A stretch of 64,000 nt of DNA from Capitulum mitella (Eukaryota > Arthropoda > Thecostraca > Pollicipedomorpha > Pollicipedidae), in the NCBI GenBank assembly GCA_030062745.1, contig CP099850.1, forward strand, positions 9,553,538 through 9,617,537. The letters are read 5' to 3'. The notes beneath the pieces were generated by a model. The model saw nothing but the letters and a program-made list of their open reading frames with translations, was not told the origin of the DNA and did no database searches. Shown piece by piece: positions 32,916-42,748 of the stretch (the stretch's first letter is position 1; each line of letters opens with the position of its first letter). The position numbers and the translations under genes were made by a program.

Positions 32916-35900
32916 GTATGTATTTTATTTGTTTTACATTAAGCTAATTATGTAATTTTGATGTTTTTCACATTGAGTGGTATCAGAAAGGATTTGTTAT
33001 ATTTTTATTCATGCACCTTTGCATGCAAAATTCCAATGTAAGAATCCTTTGATAGCTCAGAGATCTCCATCTGCAAGGCTTTTATTTTTCCCACACATTG
33101 TCATATTTTGCAAGCATGGATGATTGATGTCACTCATAAACTGTTTTCATTGTTACCTTTTTCTGGCCTGAGTCATCATTATTGTTACTGTCATTATTGT
33201 TTGTCCTGGTCCTGACTGGAACATACTTTATAACAAGATATGAGCCCACCTCATTATCAGTTAACCTCCTTGCAACTCTTAATATCACATTACAAACCCC
33301 ATAATGTCACCCTGACCTTTTCCATGACTCTTCCAGTGTTGCTGGGTTCCCACTGCTCCGATGCATCACTCCACTCACTCTGTGACATCACATTGCCCCA
33401 CAGTTCTGACCCATCCCCACTGCCTCCATCCTATCACACGGCCTCGCAGCTCCGATCCGTCCCACCAGTAACCCCACGGCGCGCCGCCACCAGGGCCGCG
33501 GCTGAATGCCGCCGCGCCGCCGCCGCCGGCCGGCCCGGCCGCCGATGCGACGGCGGGCCGCGGCTCGGCGCTGGTGGCCGCCGCCTCGCTGGTGGCCGCC
33601 ACCGGCGGACTCCTGTTCGGCTACGACATCGGCGTGGTGAGCGGCGCCCAGCTGCAGCTGCAGCGGCAGCTGGCGCTCAGCTGCACCGACCTGGAGGCCG
33701 TGGTCAGCTGCATGATGGCCGGCGCTCTGGCCGCCTCCATCTTCGGCGGTAAGCGGGGTTGGTACTGACTGGGCGGATGTGGGAGGGGAGAGGGTGGTGG
33801 TGGGATTGCGTGCTGAGGACAAGAGTAGACGTAATGTGCGTGGCGGATTTTGGCGCGGTGTGCAAATTTTGACGCGGCAGACGTGATATGTTGACGTGAT
33901 GCAGTACGTTGGCTTCGTGCTCTGTGTTGTCAGTTATGCCAGAGGAGGCAAATGAAGGCCTGCTCGGGCTTGTGAAGACATCGTGCATTTCTCGTAACAC
34001 AACTGATGTGTTTTCGATATTCTCTTAATTTATGTTCTCTAAAGGCATTATGTTTGTAGATCATGAAAATCCTATTGTGATTCATACATACACGATACAT
34101 ACGGGTATGATTGTACTGTACTAGCACTGCACCGTGAATGATTGTCTTGTCGTTTGTCCTATTGCTGCTGTCCATAAAGCAAAATGGCAACTACGTTTGT
34201 CGCACGTCTTCCCTGCTGTGAAAAGCATCAGCTGCTCAGCACATGTTTTGGCAGTGTTTTTAAGACTGACATCGCCGACCGGCAGGTATTATTATTGACT
34301 CGGCCGGCCGTAAAATCACCATCATCATCAACGCCATACTGTTCGTGATCGGCGCCACCACCCTGGCGTTCGCCAACAGTGTCCCGGTCATCCTCGTCGG
34401 CAGGTAGGAGGCCTTGTCCTATATTGGTCGAAACATAATGGGTATGTGGATAACACAAGGATGTGCGTTCAGGGGACTGTGATAGACATGGGATCTGGCG
34501 TGTGAATTTTGTTCTGCATGGACGATGTACTTGTAAGTAGTAAAGAAAACACGGAATCTTGTGTACAATTAATTGTTCATTTTCGGCAATGATCACAAAG
34601 CTTACTGCAAGCGCGCTACGATTCTTTAGCACATTAGCAGAAGATAAGTCTCGCCAGGCGCGGTTGTTCATGTGTCTCTGCTAAATCACAGATCCTGGAG
34701 CATATGTTGTCCGTGACTGCGTCCAGTTGACTGCCTTGAATGGCTTGATGACATTCAGTGGAAGGCAGAGGGCTCCCTGTGGTCGAATCAGCTCAGCTCG
34801 CCCTGATCATGCGGCCACCGCCCTCTGACCTGGTACCGCGCCGCAGGGTGGTGGTGGGTTTCGCCGTCTCGCTGTCGGCCATCAGCGAGTGTATCTACAT
34901 ATCGGAGATCGCGCCCGTCCACCGGCGCGGCATGCTGGTCTCTCTCAACGAGCTGGCCATCACGCTCGGCTTCCTGCTCGCCTTCCTCGCCGGCTACGTC
35001 TTCGTCGATGTCGACGGCGGCTGGAGGTGCGACCAATCGTATAGTTGTGTGGAGTTGTCTGTGTAGAATTGGGACCGCCCGGCGTGGCGATATGAGTCGT
35101 CCTGGTGTCGGAGTATAAAGTCTCTTTTGGAGTAAAAAATGTCAGGCGTTTATGCGAGAAACATGGACTAAATGCTTTGCAAACATATGTGGCCAGCAGG
35201 GGCGGATCCAGCGGATCTGTTTGGGGAGGGGCATATCAGTTTCCTGGGTCTACATGGTAGGTCAGCAGTCACTGACTGGGGAGCGGGTGGAAGACGGCTG
35301 GCCGTGAGTTCGGAGTGTACTGCAGTGGCCGAGTATGGATGGTAAACCATGAACGGGGGGGGGGGACGCTGGGCAACTTCAAACTCTGGTTGAGCAGTAA
35401 TACCCATGTCTTGGGGGGGGGGCAAATGACCATTTTGGAGCACAAAAATTTTTCGTCGAGTATAAATTTTTTGGTGCTTCTGACACCAGAAAACAACAGT
35501 TTTTCCAACACCGGTCTGAGGTAGGCGGTGACGCGTTGAGGTTAGGTATTGGTTTCGCCGTGGCTGAACCTGCATCAGGATCACATGTAGGGCAACCTTG
35601 ACTTTTTTGTAGAATGCATTTAAAAAAACATCAAGTACGTTCGTTAAGACTGGAGCAGATGGACATATCCCACATGTTTTCCCCTAAGACTGTATCCACG
35701 TTTGTATTTGGGTGTATGTTCCTGCGACATGGTGTGCTGCAGGTTGCCCTCTCTAGACAAAAGAGTTCAAGAACGTTGCATTACCATTATGTGGCGGCTC
35801 GAACACCAGCTTTATTATTGGTAGCAGTAATCCATACGTTTCAGAAATATGACAGCCTGTCACTTTCACTTCCATTGAACGTGATATGCATTTCTTTTTT

Positions 35901-38900
35901 CTCCTTTTTAGCAGTTCGTGTATTGTAACAGTGGCATATCACCGCTGTGCGAGAATTTTGTTGGATTGGAGAATTTTCCTTCTAAGCTTGCCATTTAAAA
36001 CGTCTTTGGTTTGCCACATGGTTTACCGTTTTCGTGGTCCCGGAAGACCGTTGATCCTTAGCATGCATCCTTTCCACTTACTCGCTTATTCGTAAAACAA
36101 ACGGGACCTTATATATAAAGTGGTATTTGGTATGAACGTGACGACGGCGGTTCGTTTCAGGTACATGTTCGGCCTGGCAGGTGGTGCCGGCCGTGTTCCA
36201 GGCTATCGGCATGCTGTTCCTGCCGCGAACGCCGCACTTCCTTCTGCTGAAGAGGCAGGACCGGAAGGCTGAGCGCGTGCTGCAGGTAGGCGCCAGCCCG
36301 CGGCGACCGACGACACATCGCGGCCGGATTTGATGACGGACGCCAGTGCTCGGTCACGTTTTGAGACGTCGGGCGGCGTTGAAATGTCTCGCAGTGCCCT
36401 CCGGCTGGCAGCGTGCCCGACTCGGAGCACGATAGAAGTGGGTGTGGAACTGTGCTCCCGAAAGGTTTAAATGTAAATGGCGTGGATGGCACGCGACAGA
36501 GTGCTGTTTACCTTACTTCTGGAGGTGATACTAAATGTAGTCTTCACGGAAGCTGGCGTTTTTTTTTCTTGCGTTAATAAATTAGATTTCGTGAAGCCTT
36601 GTTGTTACACGGTTTTATCATTGAATGACATGCTTTGATGGTACTGGGGAAAGTACAGGTTGGACCCGGTTTATAATTTGGGGGTTCTATTACGCAAATG
36701 TCGGCTGCCACAGCTCGAGATATTACTGTCCCTGCACGCTATTTTACTATTATTTTATTATATTATATATTATATATTATATATATTATATTAATATATA
36801 TTATATATTATATTACTATTTTAGTGTGTGTGTTTTTTGGTTTTGAGAACCTGGCCACCATCTCTGTATTATCGTTGCCTGATCCATCCTCTCTGTCGTC
36901 AGTGCCTGACCTGTTCAAATGCTGTCACAGAGCTTTCCCACCTTCGACGTCTGACTCGCCTATTTGCCGACTGTGACCCCTGAACCTCTGCCGGCAGTGT
37001 CTGTTCTGCTTCTCCTTTCTCACCGGACCTCTGCTCTTCTGTCGTCCTTGATCTGTGTCGCTGCGCCGACAGTGTTTGTCCCCCACTTTGCCATCTGACC
37101 CTTGCCGCTGTGCCGTCAGCGCCTGGCCTGCTCCCTTGCTGCACTGGACTTCTGCCTTTCTGCGGACATTGGCCGCCTTGCCCCTCTGCTGCCCGTAACC
37201 TACTCATCTGCCGCTAGTGCCCGCCCTGCCCCTTCGCCTTCCCTGACCCCTGCCCCTCTGCCGGCAGAGTCTGACCCGCCCCTCTACTATCCCTTGCGTC
37301 TTCCCCACTGCCGGCAGCGTCTGTCGCACTCCTCTGCCGTATCTGACCTCAGCCTCTCTGCCGGCAGTGTGTGTCGTACTCCTTTGCCGTATCTGACCTC
37401 TGCCTCTCTCCCGGCAGCGTCAGTTGTGCTCTTATGCCGTATCTGACCTCCGCCGCTCTGCCGGCAGCGTCTGTCGTACCCCTCTGCCGTATCTGACCTC
37501 AGCTGTTCTGCCGGCAGCGTCTGTCGTACCCCCTGCCGTATCTGACCTCTGCCGCTCTGCCGGCAGCGCCTGACGGGGCAGCAAGAGGTGCGCCAGCGCC
37601 TGACCAACATCCGGCTGGCCGTGGACGAACAGCGGGACGCTCGCTGCGCTGACATCTGCGCCACCCAGAACAACATGGGTGACCGCATGTTCATCGGCAT
37701 GGGCCTGGTGTTCTTCCAGCAGTTCACCGGACAGCCGAACGTGCTTAACTACGCGCCCACCATCCTGCAGATGGTCGGCTTCTGCGGCGACGCCGCCTCC
37801 ACCATGGCCACTGTCGGCCTCGGCCTGGTTAAGGTGAGTGTCGGCAGCGGAGGCCGACGGGGAGGCTTTGGAGGGTCTCGGGAGAGTCAGAGGGGAGGGA
37901 TGTAGGTGGCGGATGGCATTTACAGGGCACTGGATGGAAGGAAGATTTATAGGAACGTCTTCCTGTTGTTCTCGGTCTCGTGGTCTCCGACGTGGAGGCG
38001 TAGTTGTGGCCTCGGCCTGTCTGTGGTCGTCTCCGGCTGTCGAGGCGGCCCCGCTGCGTCCGCCGCGGCGGGCTAACGAGCGCCGCCGCCGGCAGGTGGT
38101 CTCCACGGTGCTGGCGCTGCTGTTCGTGGACCGGGCCGGCCGGCGCACGTTCCTGCTGCTCGGCAGTCTGGCGATGGCCGTCTGCCTGGTCGGCTTGGCG
38201 GCGGCCAGCTCGGCGCAGCGGCTGCCGCTGCCCGCCGGCGCCGTCTGCACGCCGCCGTCCGCCGACCCGCAGCTGGAGCCGCTGCCGACGCCGCTGCCGC
38301 TGCGCCAGTTCAACGCCACCAGCGCCACTCCGCAGCTGGCGCCCGGAACTAACAGTTCGTGCGGCGTCCCCGGGGCGGCGCACCCGGCGCTGCCGTACCT
38401 GGCGCTCTGCTCGCTCATGGGCTACGTGGCGGCGTACGCGTTCGGCTTCGGTCCGATGACGTGGCTGGTGCTGAGCGAGATCTACCCGCCGGCGATCAAG
38501 GGCCGCGCCGTGGCCGTCGCCACGTCGCTCAACTGGCTCTCCAACATGGTCATCTCGGCCACGTTCCTGCAGGCGGTCGGTGAGCGCCGGCACCGGCTGC
38601 GGTCCGCTGCACTACCGGATATGTGCTAGGGTCTGCTAGGGTCTCCCGTGCCATTGTTCGTGGACGTTTGTGAGCACTTGCCTGTGCAGTGGAATTTCCC
38701 GTATTGGGTCCGACTCTGGCCGTTTTATCAGGCTGCTGGCTGCGGCATAGGCGGCTCAGCAGGGCCGAAGTGGCGCTGCTGGTCGGGTTTTGACTTGTCA
38801 GCTGTGACCAGATTCATGTCGGTCCTTCCAGTGCAGACTTCGAAGACCATTTGATGACTGACAACTCAACTGTTATTTTCTTAGTTGGAAATCAGTTTTG

Positions 38901-41900
38901 TTGTGCGGAAGCCACTCATTGGGTTCCGGTTTTGTTTTCCTCAGAGCTGATGTCCGTCAGCGGCACGTTTCTGGGCTACGCCGGCCTCTGCCTGCTGTCG
39001 GCCAGTTTCGTGTTCTTTGTTGTGCCGGAGACGCGAGGGCGCTCCCTGCACGAGATCTCGGAGGACCTCGGCAAACGGTGGGTCTGAAACGGTGGTCTCG
39101 GTATCGATGTCGGCTGCCTGTCGGTTCGGTGTCGGTGTTCGGTGCCTACAGTCGATAGGTCATTCTGTCGTCTTTCCGACGCGAGATCATTGTTGGAAAA
39201 ACTGTCGTTTTCTGGTGTCAAGGAACCCCCAGAAAATTATACCCCAAGAAAAAATTTGTGCTCCAAAATGGTCATTCCCCCCCCCGTCCTCGAAAAGACA
39301 TGGGTGTGCCTGTTCAACCAGAGTTTGAAGTTGCCCAGCGTCCCCCCCCCCCGGCTGATGGTTTACCATCCATACTTGGCCGCTGAAGTACACTCCGAAA
39401 GCCTTCCCCCCTCCCCGTCAACTACTGCTGACCTACCATGTAAACCCAGCAAACGGCCTTGCCCTCCCCCCAAACGGAGCCGCTGGATCCGCCCCTGCTG
39501 ACCACATATGCTTGCAAAGCACCTAGTGTCCATGTTCCTCACATAAACGCATGACATTTTATAGTCCAAAAGAGAATTTTTACTCCGGCACCAGGAAGAA
39601 AAACCGGGTTTCCAACACTGCTCGAGATATCATTGCATGGAAGTACCGTGCGATGTTTTTATCCCGCTTTGGCAGACACCTCGATGGAACGCAGCAAGAT
39701 ACCGAGTTCTGTAGTTCATTGGAACATGCAGTTCGAAGCGGTGGGGCTGTAAACACCATACACGAATATTTCATTTAATCTGTCATATACCTGTCGTCCG
39801 TCTACTACCAACCTGTGTCATGCAAATGTTTCCTGCGTCTGGGCCGTTGATAGGTGGGGATCCTGTTCCAGCGACGTTCAAGGCGGATTTATGATAGTCG
39901 CACGTGCCGCCGCTGTCCTTTACATCCACCCTACGCACCCGGTGCTGTCGCCCGCCGTGGTGGTACCAGTCGAGCACCGTCCCAATGAAGACATCGCGGA
40001 ACAGAGGCCGTCATTTTAGGGCCGTTACCGTCCCGACCGCGGGCCTCACTCAGCCTGTCCCCTCCGCGCCGGTACCAGAGAGCCGACTGGCCGCCTGGCC
40101 TGTTACTTTTCCGTCGTTTCATTCAGCCGTGTATTAAAGGCAAATGGCTGCCGCTGGGAACAGTGCGATTCTGCCTGATGTAGCTCAAGTAGTTCGTGCA
40201 TGTGCCATGTAGTAATGGTGTGCGCTGATGTGTCGCTGTCGGTGTAGTAGACCTGTGATGGCCCTCTGTGTTGTTTTCGCTGTCGTGCTATCCGTTGATC
40301 CGTGTCCGTGACTCTGCTGTATGATAGAAAATGCTTTTGACCGTGGCTGATGTGCTTTCAGACGTGTAGCGACTTTTTGTAAACATGTATTAAAGTAAGT
40401 CTATTTTGCTTTCCTGTCGGCTGGCGGCTATCTCGGCTGAGCATGGCTTTGTGACGTGTGCCCGAGCTCTCGCCCGCGGGCGCTCGTGCTTCTGTCCGGC
40501 CGACCGGCGTCCGTCCGCGCCACAGCACGGCCGTCGCCTGTCACAGTGTGAGCCGGCTGTGAGTTGCCGGCGCCAAGCCGGGGTGGAGGCGAGGCGGCGG
40601 TTCGCCGCCGGGCGTGCCCACGTTGCCGGGCCAGCACCGCCGACTGCCTCTGCGCACCGTTCTAGCTGCCTGGCGTGCGTACGCCCGGCCGCGGCGCCGC
40701 CGTGTCCTCCAGTCCCGCTGTGTGGTTCGCCGTCGCCGGGTTCTCCGGAGTCGGCGTGGTTGCTCGGACTGCCGACAGGTGGCAGTGCTCGCGCGGCCCT
40801 TGTCGACTAGTGGTAGGCCGGGTCGTGGAGGGATTTGCCGCTAGTTTTGGCATACGTCGCATTGGTTTTCAGTTCATCGGCATGAAGACTACGTGTCAGG
40901 AATGCCTATGCCATCATTTAGTTATAGAATGGCAAACAAATGACTGCAGTTTTTGATGTTCAGTTTATGGCCAGACGTGTTTCGAATCTGTTCGCCGCAC
41001 TGCGTGATACAGTCCGTCACACCAGTGACGTTTAAAACACAGCTGTGTTTTGAAGCCTTTTCAGTTTTGCACCATATGCTTCACCAGGGTTTTCTCACTG
41101 ATGCTTTGTCTTTTTCGTTTCTTTGTGCCGGTTTCTTTTTTAACGGGATTATCCTGGTGTAGGTATTGGGAGAAATTAATAAGTTCCCCGCTTTCGTGAT
41201 TAAAACGAATTCGTTTTTTTGCGCCTTTCGAGATCGAATTTCGATTCTTGCTGTAAAACTGAGAAAAACTGTAAAACTGTTTAAGCATTGATAGAAGAGC
41301 TGTCTACGAACCATAAGTTTTCTTTTAGTTGATAATTCGCCAAAAGGTACAGTTTTCTTACCCGGTTTACCTTGGTAATGCCATCCCAGACATGGAACAC
41401 AAGCGTGACGTAAATTAGTTTGCTTTTAAACTTAGCCGTGCTCATGATTTAATCTTTCGAACATAGCATACCGTAGCATATACCATAGCAAGGTATCGGT
41501 CCTCAAGGTATGTTGCTGCTGGCGTGTCGTAAGAGTTTGAACTTACGATGGCGAAAAACGGCTGACAACTGCCAGTTCATTTCGAAGTCTTCCCAGACCC
41601 GTCATAAATCTTTCAGCGCCGTGCAGTAAGCGGTTCTTTCACAGCCTGAAACACGACATTATGAATCACCAAAATCAGGTAATACCGTGTACAAAATCGT
41701 TTGGTTTTTGTTTCATTGGCTTCAAGGGAATGTGATCAGAATGTACAGAGCAGGTTCTTAAAGAAATTACGCAATGTGGATGAGTGGTCCGGAGTTTCAG
41801 AACCGTTGCATGTTTTTTTTTACGGTGTGCTGGACGTTGAAACGAAATGATGGGGAAGTAAAAATTGAGCCATGGAGGCATGGGACTATCCGGTATGTTA

Positions 41901-42748
41901 AGTGCAAATTTTGGGGAATATTTTCAGATTGCAGGCTCGTTTTATCTGTATTAGCATGCCCCATACAGAATCATCATGATGTGCGTGGACTTGCAGTGCT
42001 TTTTATTTTGCTTTGAATAGATTTCTCGTACAGGCACTGGCCGATGGTAAACACTAACAGTAATGGCAGTCTCAGGCCAAAATGTCAAACTACGTAGATG
42101 AGATTGCGCTGCCCACCATGGGCATTTACTTGTTTTTGTTCACCGAGTTGTGTACCAGAAGGTATATCTTAATATGCTGCTTGAGTGTGGAGTCGCATGT
42201 ACATACACAACAAAATCTCGTCTTTTGTTGGGATCTTGTGATAGTCGAATTTCATTGCAATTACATCTGATTTTGCGGGCGTAAACACAGTGTTCATTGT
42301 GTTAATGTGTGATTCGGAAACTGATTACAAGTGTTGTGCGTTTTTTTATCGGCCTCAATTTCATTTTCCCTTCATACATCGCACGTTTTTATAGGAGCCT
42401 ACATTTCGTGCTTTTCAAAACGTCGCGATCCAGCTTTGCAGAGAAACGCTGCCGTTCGCCTGAGAAGATCCTGTCTGTGGCTACGCCCCAGTGCCCCCGT
42501 GACCGGTGTCCGACGGTGTTCCGGCTGCCCCGCGGTGTCTGTCCGTGACTAGTGACCCCCGGCGAGGTGTCCGTCCGTCCGTTGACCGCCGGCCGTCTCG
42601 TTGCAGAACGATGGACTCCCGGGCCCGTTCCCACCTGCGCCGGCTGCTGGGCATCAGGAAGCGGAGCGCGCCGCCGCAGCGCTACGACCTGGTGGCCACG
42701 GCCGGCGGCGACGCGACCGCCTCGGCCGGCGGCGGCGTGCCGACCTAG
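32837..42748 (+). CDS. SLC2A12: Class III facilitative sugar transporter (GLUT10/GLUT12-like)
   Basis: Nine exons (32837-32915, 33494-33748, 34286-34403, 34847-35026, 36161-36285, 37567-37833, 38096-38579, 38945-39077, 42607-42748) give about 593 residues. The product is a 12-helix major-facilitator transporter of hexoses in plasma or endosomal membranes. Motifs seen are LLFGYDIGVVSGAQ in helix 1 (about 66-79), DSAGRK in loop 2-3, SEIAPVHRRG in loop 4-5 (about 169-178), QQFTGQPN in helix 7 (303-310), VDRAGRR in loop 8-9, GFGPMTWLVLSEIYP in helix 10 (458-472, Trp464) and PETRG (530-534). The long loop between helices 9 and 10, with sequons at about N414 and N427, is the mark of GLUT10/GLUT12. 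Similarity is shared between those two, so the symbol is a best guess. Odd points are a +1 frameshift in exon 5, splice-site repeats before exon 6 and two possible C termini. Exon 1 and the last exon are less certain than the core. Confidence 0.9.
33494..33748 (+). CDS. SLC2A12: Sugar transporter exon 2
   Basis: This exon encodes a Pro/Ala-rich linker, helix 1 with GGLLFGYDIGVVSGAQ and helix 2 (VVSCMMAGALAASIFGG), ending phase 1 at donor GTAAGC. The same frame has a stop at 33469-33471 and no ATG after it, so the start codon must lie in an earlier exon. The CAG at 33491-33493 is the acceptor whose phase fits exon 1. Base composition jumps from CpG-poor to CpG-rich here. Confidence 0.85.
34286..34403 (+). 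CDS. SLC2A12: Sugar transporter exon 3
   Basis: This exon encodes loop 2-3 with IIIDSAGRK and helix 3 (ending SVPVILVG). Phase is 2 bases in and 2 bases out. Donor is GTAGGA and the acceptor ends GACCGGCAG. Confidence 0.88.
34847..35026 (+). CDS. SLC2A12: Sugar transporter exon 4
   Basis: This exon encodes helices 4 and 5: VVVGFAVSLSAISECIYI, then SEIAPVHRRGMLVSLNEL, then helix 5 up to DGGW. The E-x-x-x-x-x-RRG loop and SLNEL are diagnostic for the transporter family. Both ends split an arginine codon. Confidence 0.92.
35113..35525 (+). repeat. 0.4-kb repeat C1 in sugar-transporter intron
   Basis: The repeat includes AACATGGACTAAATGC-like, GGGGCGGATCCAGCGG, GATGGTAAACCAT and a long G-run. 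It matches 39184-39592 in the opposite orientation over its length. Confidence 0.8.
36161..36285 (+). CDS. SLC2A12: Sugar transporter exon 5, with +1 frameshift
   Basis: The exon starts in frame as YMFGLA and then continues one base out of frame as VVPAVFQAIGMLFLP and LLLKRQDRKAERVLQ, both expected for helix 6 and the central cytoplasmic loop. The exon is 125 bp, whereas 124 bp would keep the frame. The extra base lies within the GCAGGTGGTG segment near 36177-36187. The acceptor is CGTTTCAG and the donor GTAGGC. It may be an assembly indel or a genuine null allele; the sequence alone does not decide. Confidence 0.85.
36738..36820. repeat. AT-rich low-complexity tract
   Basis: Irregular TATTATA repeats inside the intron before exon 6. 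Confidence 0.85.
36960..37566 (+). repeat. 50-bp array carrying 3' splice-site motifs
   Basis: CCGGCAG recurs at 37261, 37311, 37361, 37411, 37461, 37511 and 37560, an almost exact 50-bp period, with older diverged units back to about 36991. Each unit has a pyrimidine-rich tract (GACCTCNGCCGCTCTG) before CCGGCAG and then CGTCTGTCG. The last unit is the true acceptor of exon 6. Because 50 is not a multiple of three, reverse frames shift from unit to unit. Confidence 0.88.
37567..37833 (+). CDS. SLC2A12: Sugar transporter exon 6
   Basis: This exon encodes 89 residues in phase 0: the end of the central loop, helix 7 with GLVFFQQFTGQPNVLNYA, and helix 8 up to TVGLGLVK. The QQ-x-TGQPN segment lines the sugar path in the family. 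Its acceptor is the last unit of a 50-bp tandem array. Donor is GTGAGT. Confidence 0.93.
38096..38579 (+). CDS. SLC2A12: Sugar transporter exon 7
   Basis: This exon encodes helix 8-9 with LLFVDRAGRR, helix 9, a roughly 60-residue extracellular loop with NAT and NSS sequons and two cysteines, helix 10 (GFGPMTWLVLSEIYP) and helix 11 (SLNWLSNMVISATFLQAV). The acceptor is GCCGCCGGCAG and the donor GTGAGC. Coding GC is very high. Confidence 0.93.
38945..39087 (+). CDS. SLC2A12: Sugar transporter exon 8; possible alternative last exon
   Basis: This exon encodes helix 12 (GYAGLCLLSASFVFFVV) followed by PETRGRSLHEISEDLGK. Spacing between TFL and PETRG matches the family, so no exon is missing before it. 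It may be read through to a TGA at 39085-39087 (ending GKRWV, 549 residues in total) or spliced at a GTGGGT donor at 39078 to the exon at 42607. ATTAAA signals at 40133 and 40388 could serve the shorter form. Confidence 0.88.
39184..39592 (-). repeat. 0.4-kb repeat C2, inverted relative to C1
   Basis: Reverse counterpart of 35113-35525, ending with the reverse of AACATGGAC and GCATATGTGG. It lies 97 bp past the stop that would end sugar-transporter exon 8, so it is either intron or 3' untranslated sequence. Confidence 0.8.
39600..42600. other. Intron or 3' region of the sugar transporter
   Basis: ATTAAA signals at 40133 and 40388 could polyadenylate the short form. 40440-40800 is GC-rich with open frames on both strands and no recognisable protein. 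The rest is AT-richer and carries no exon I can support. Confidence 0.4.
42607..42748 (+). CDS. SLC2A12: Sugar transporter last exon (C-terminal tail)
   Basis: A CTCGTTGCAG acceptor is followed by a frame that continues exon 8 in phase. It encodes a basic tail with SHLRRLLGIRKRS and QRYDLVATAGG, ending at TAG (42746-42748). Such cytoplasmic tails are usual in GLUT10/12. Conservation cannot be judged, so the case rests on splice sites, phase and composition. Confidence 0.5.

Noticed and set aside
33240-33752. 170-codon frame through sugar-transporter exon 2
   Set aside because: It is out of frame with the conserved helix 1-2 sequence; the genuine frame is the one ending at 33748.
36960-37566. 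CRISPR-like array
   Set aside because: The 50-bp units are contiguous with no unique spacers, and the DNA is eukaryotic.
37432-38593. Long minus-strand frames opposite sugar-transporter exons
   Set aside because: They are antisense shadows of GC-rich exons 6-7 and of the 50-bp array; no family similarity.
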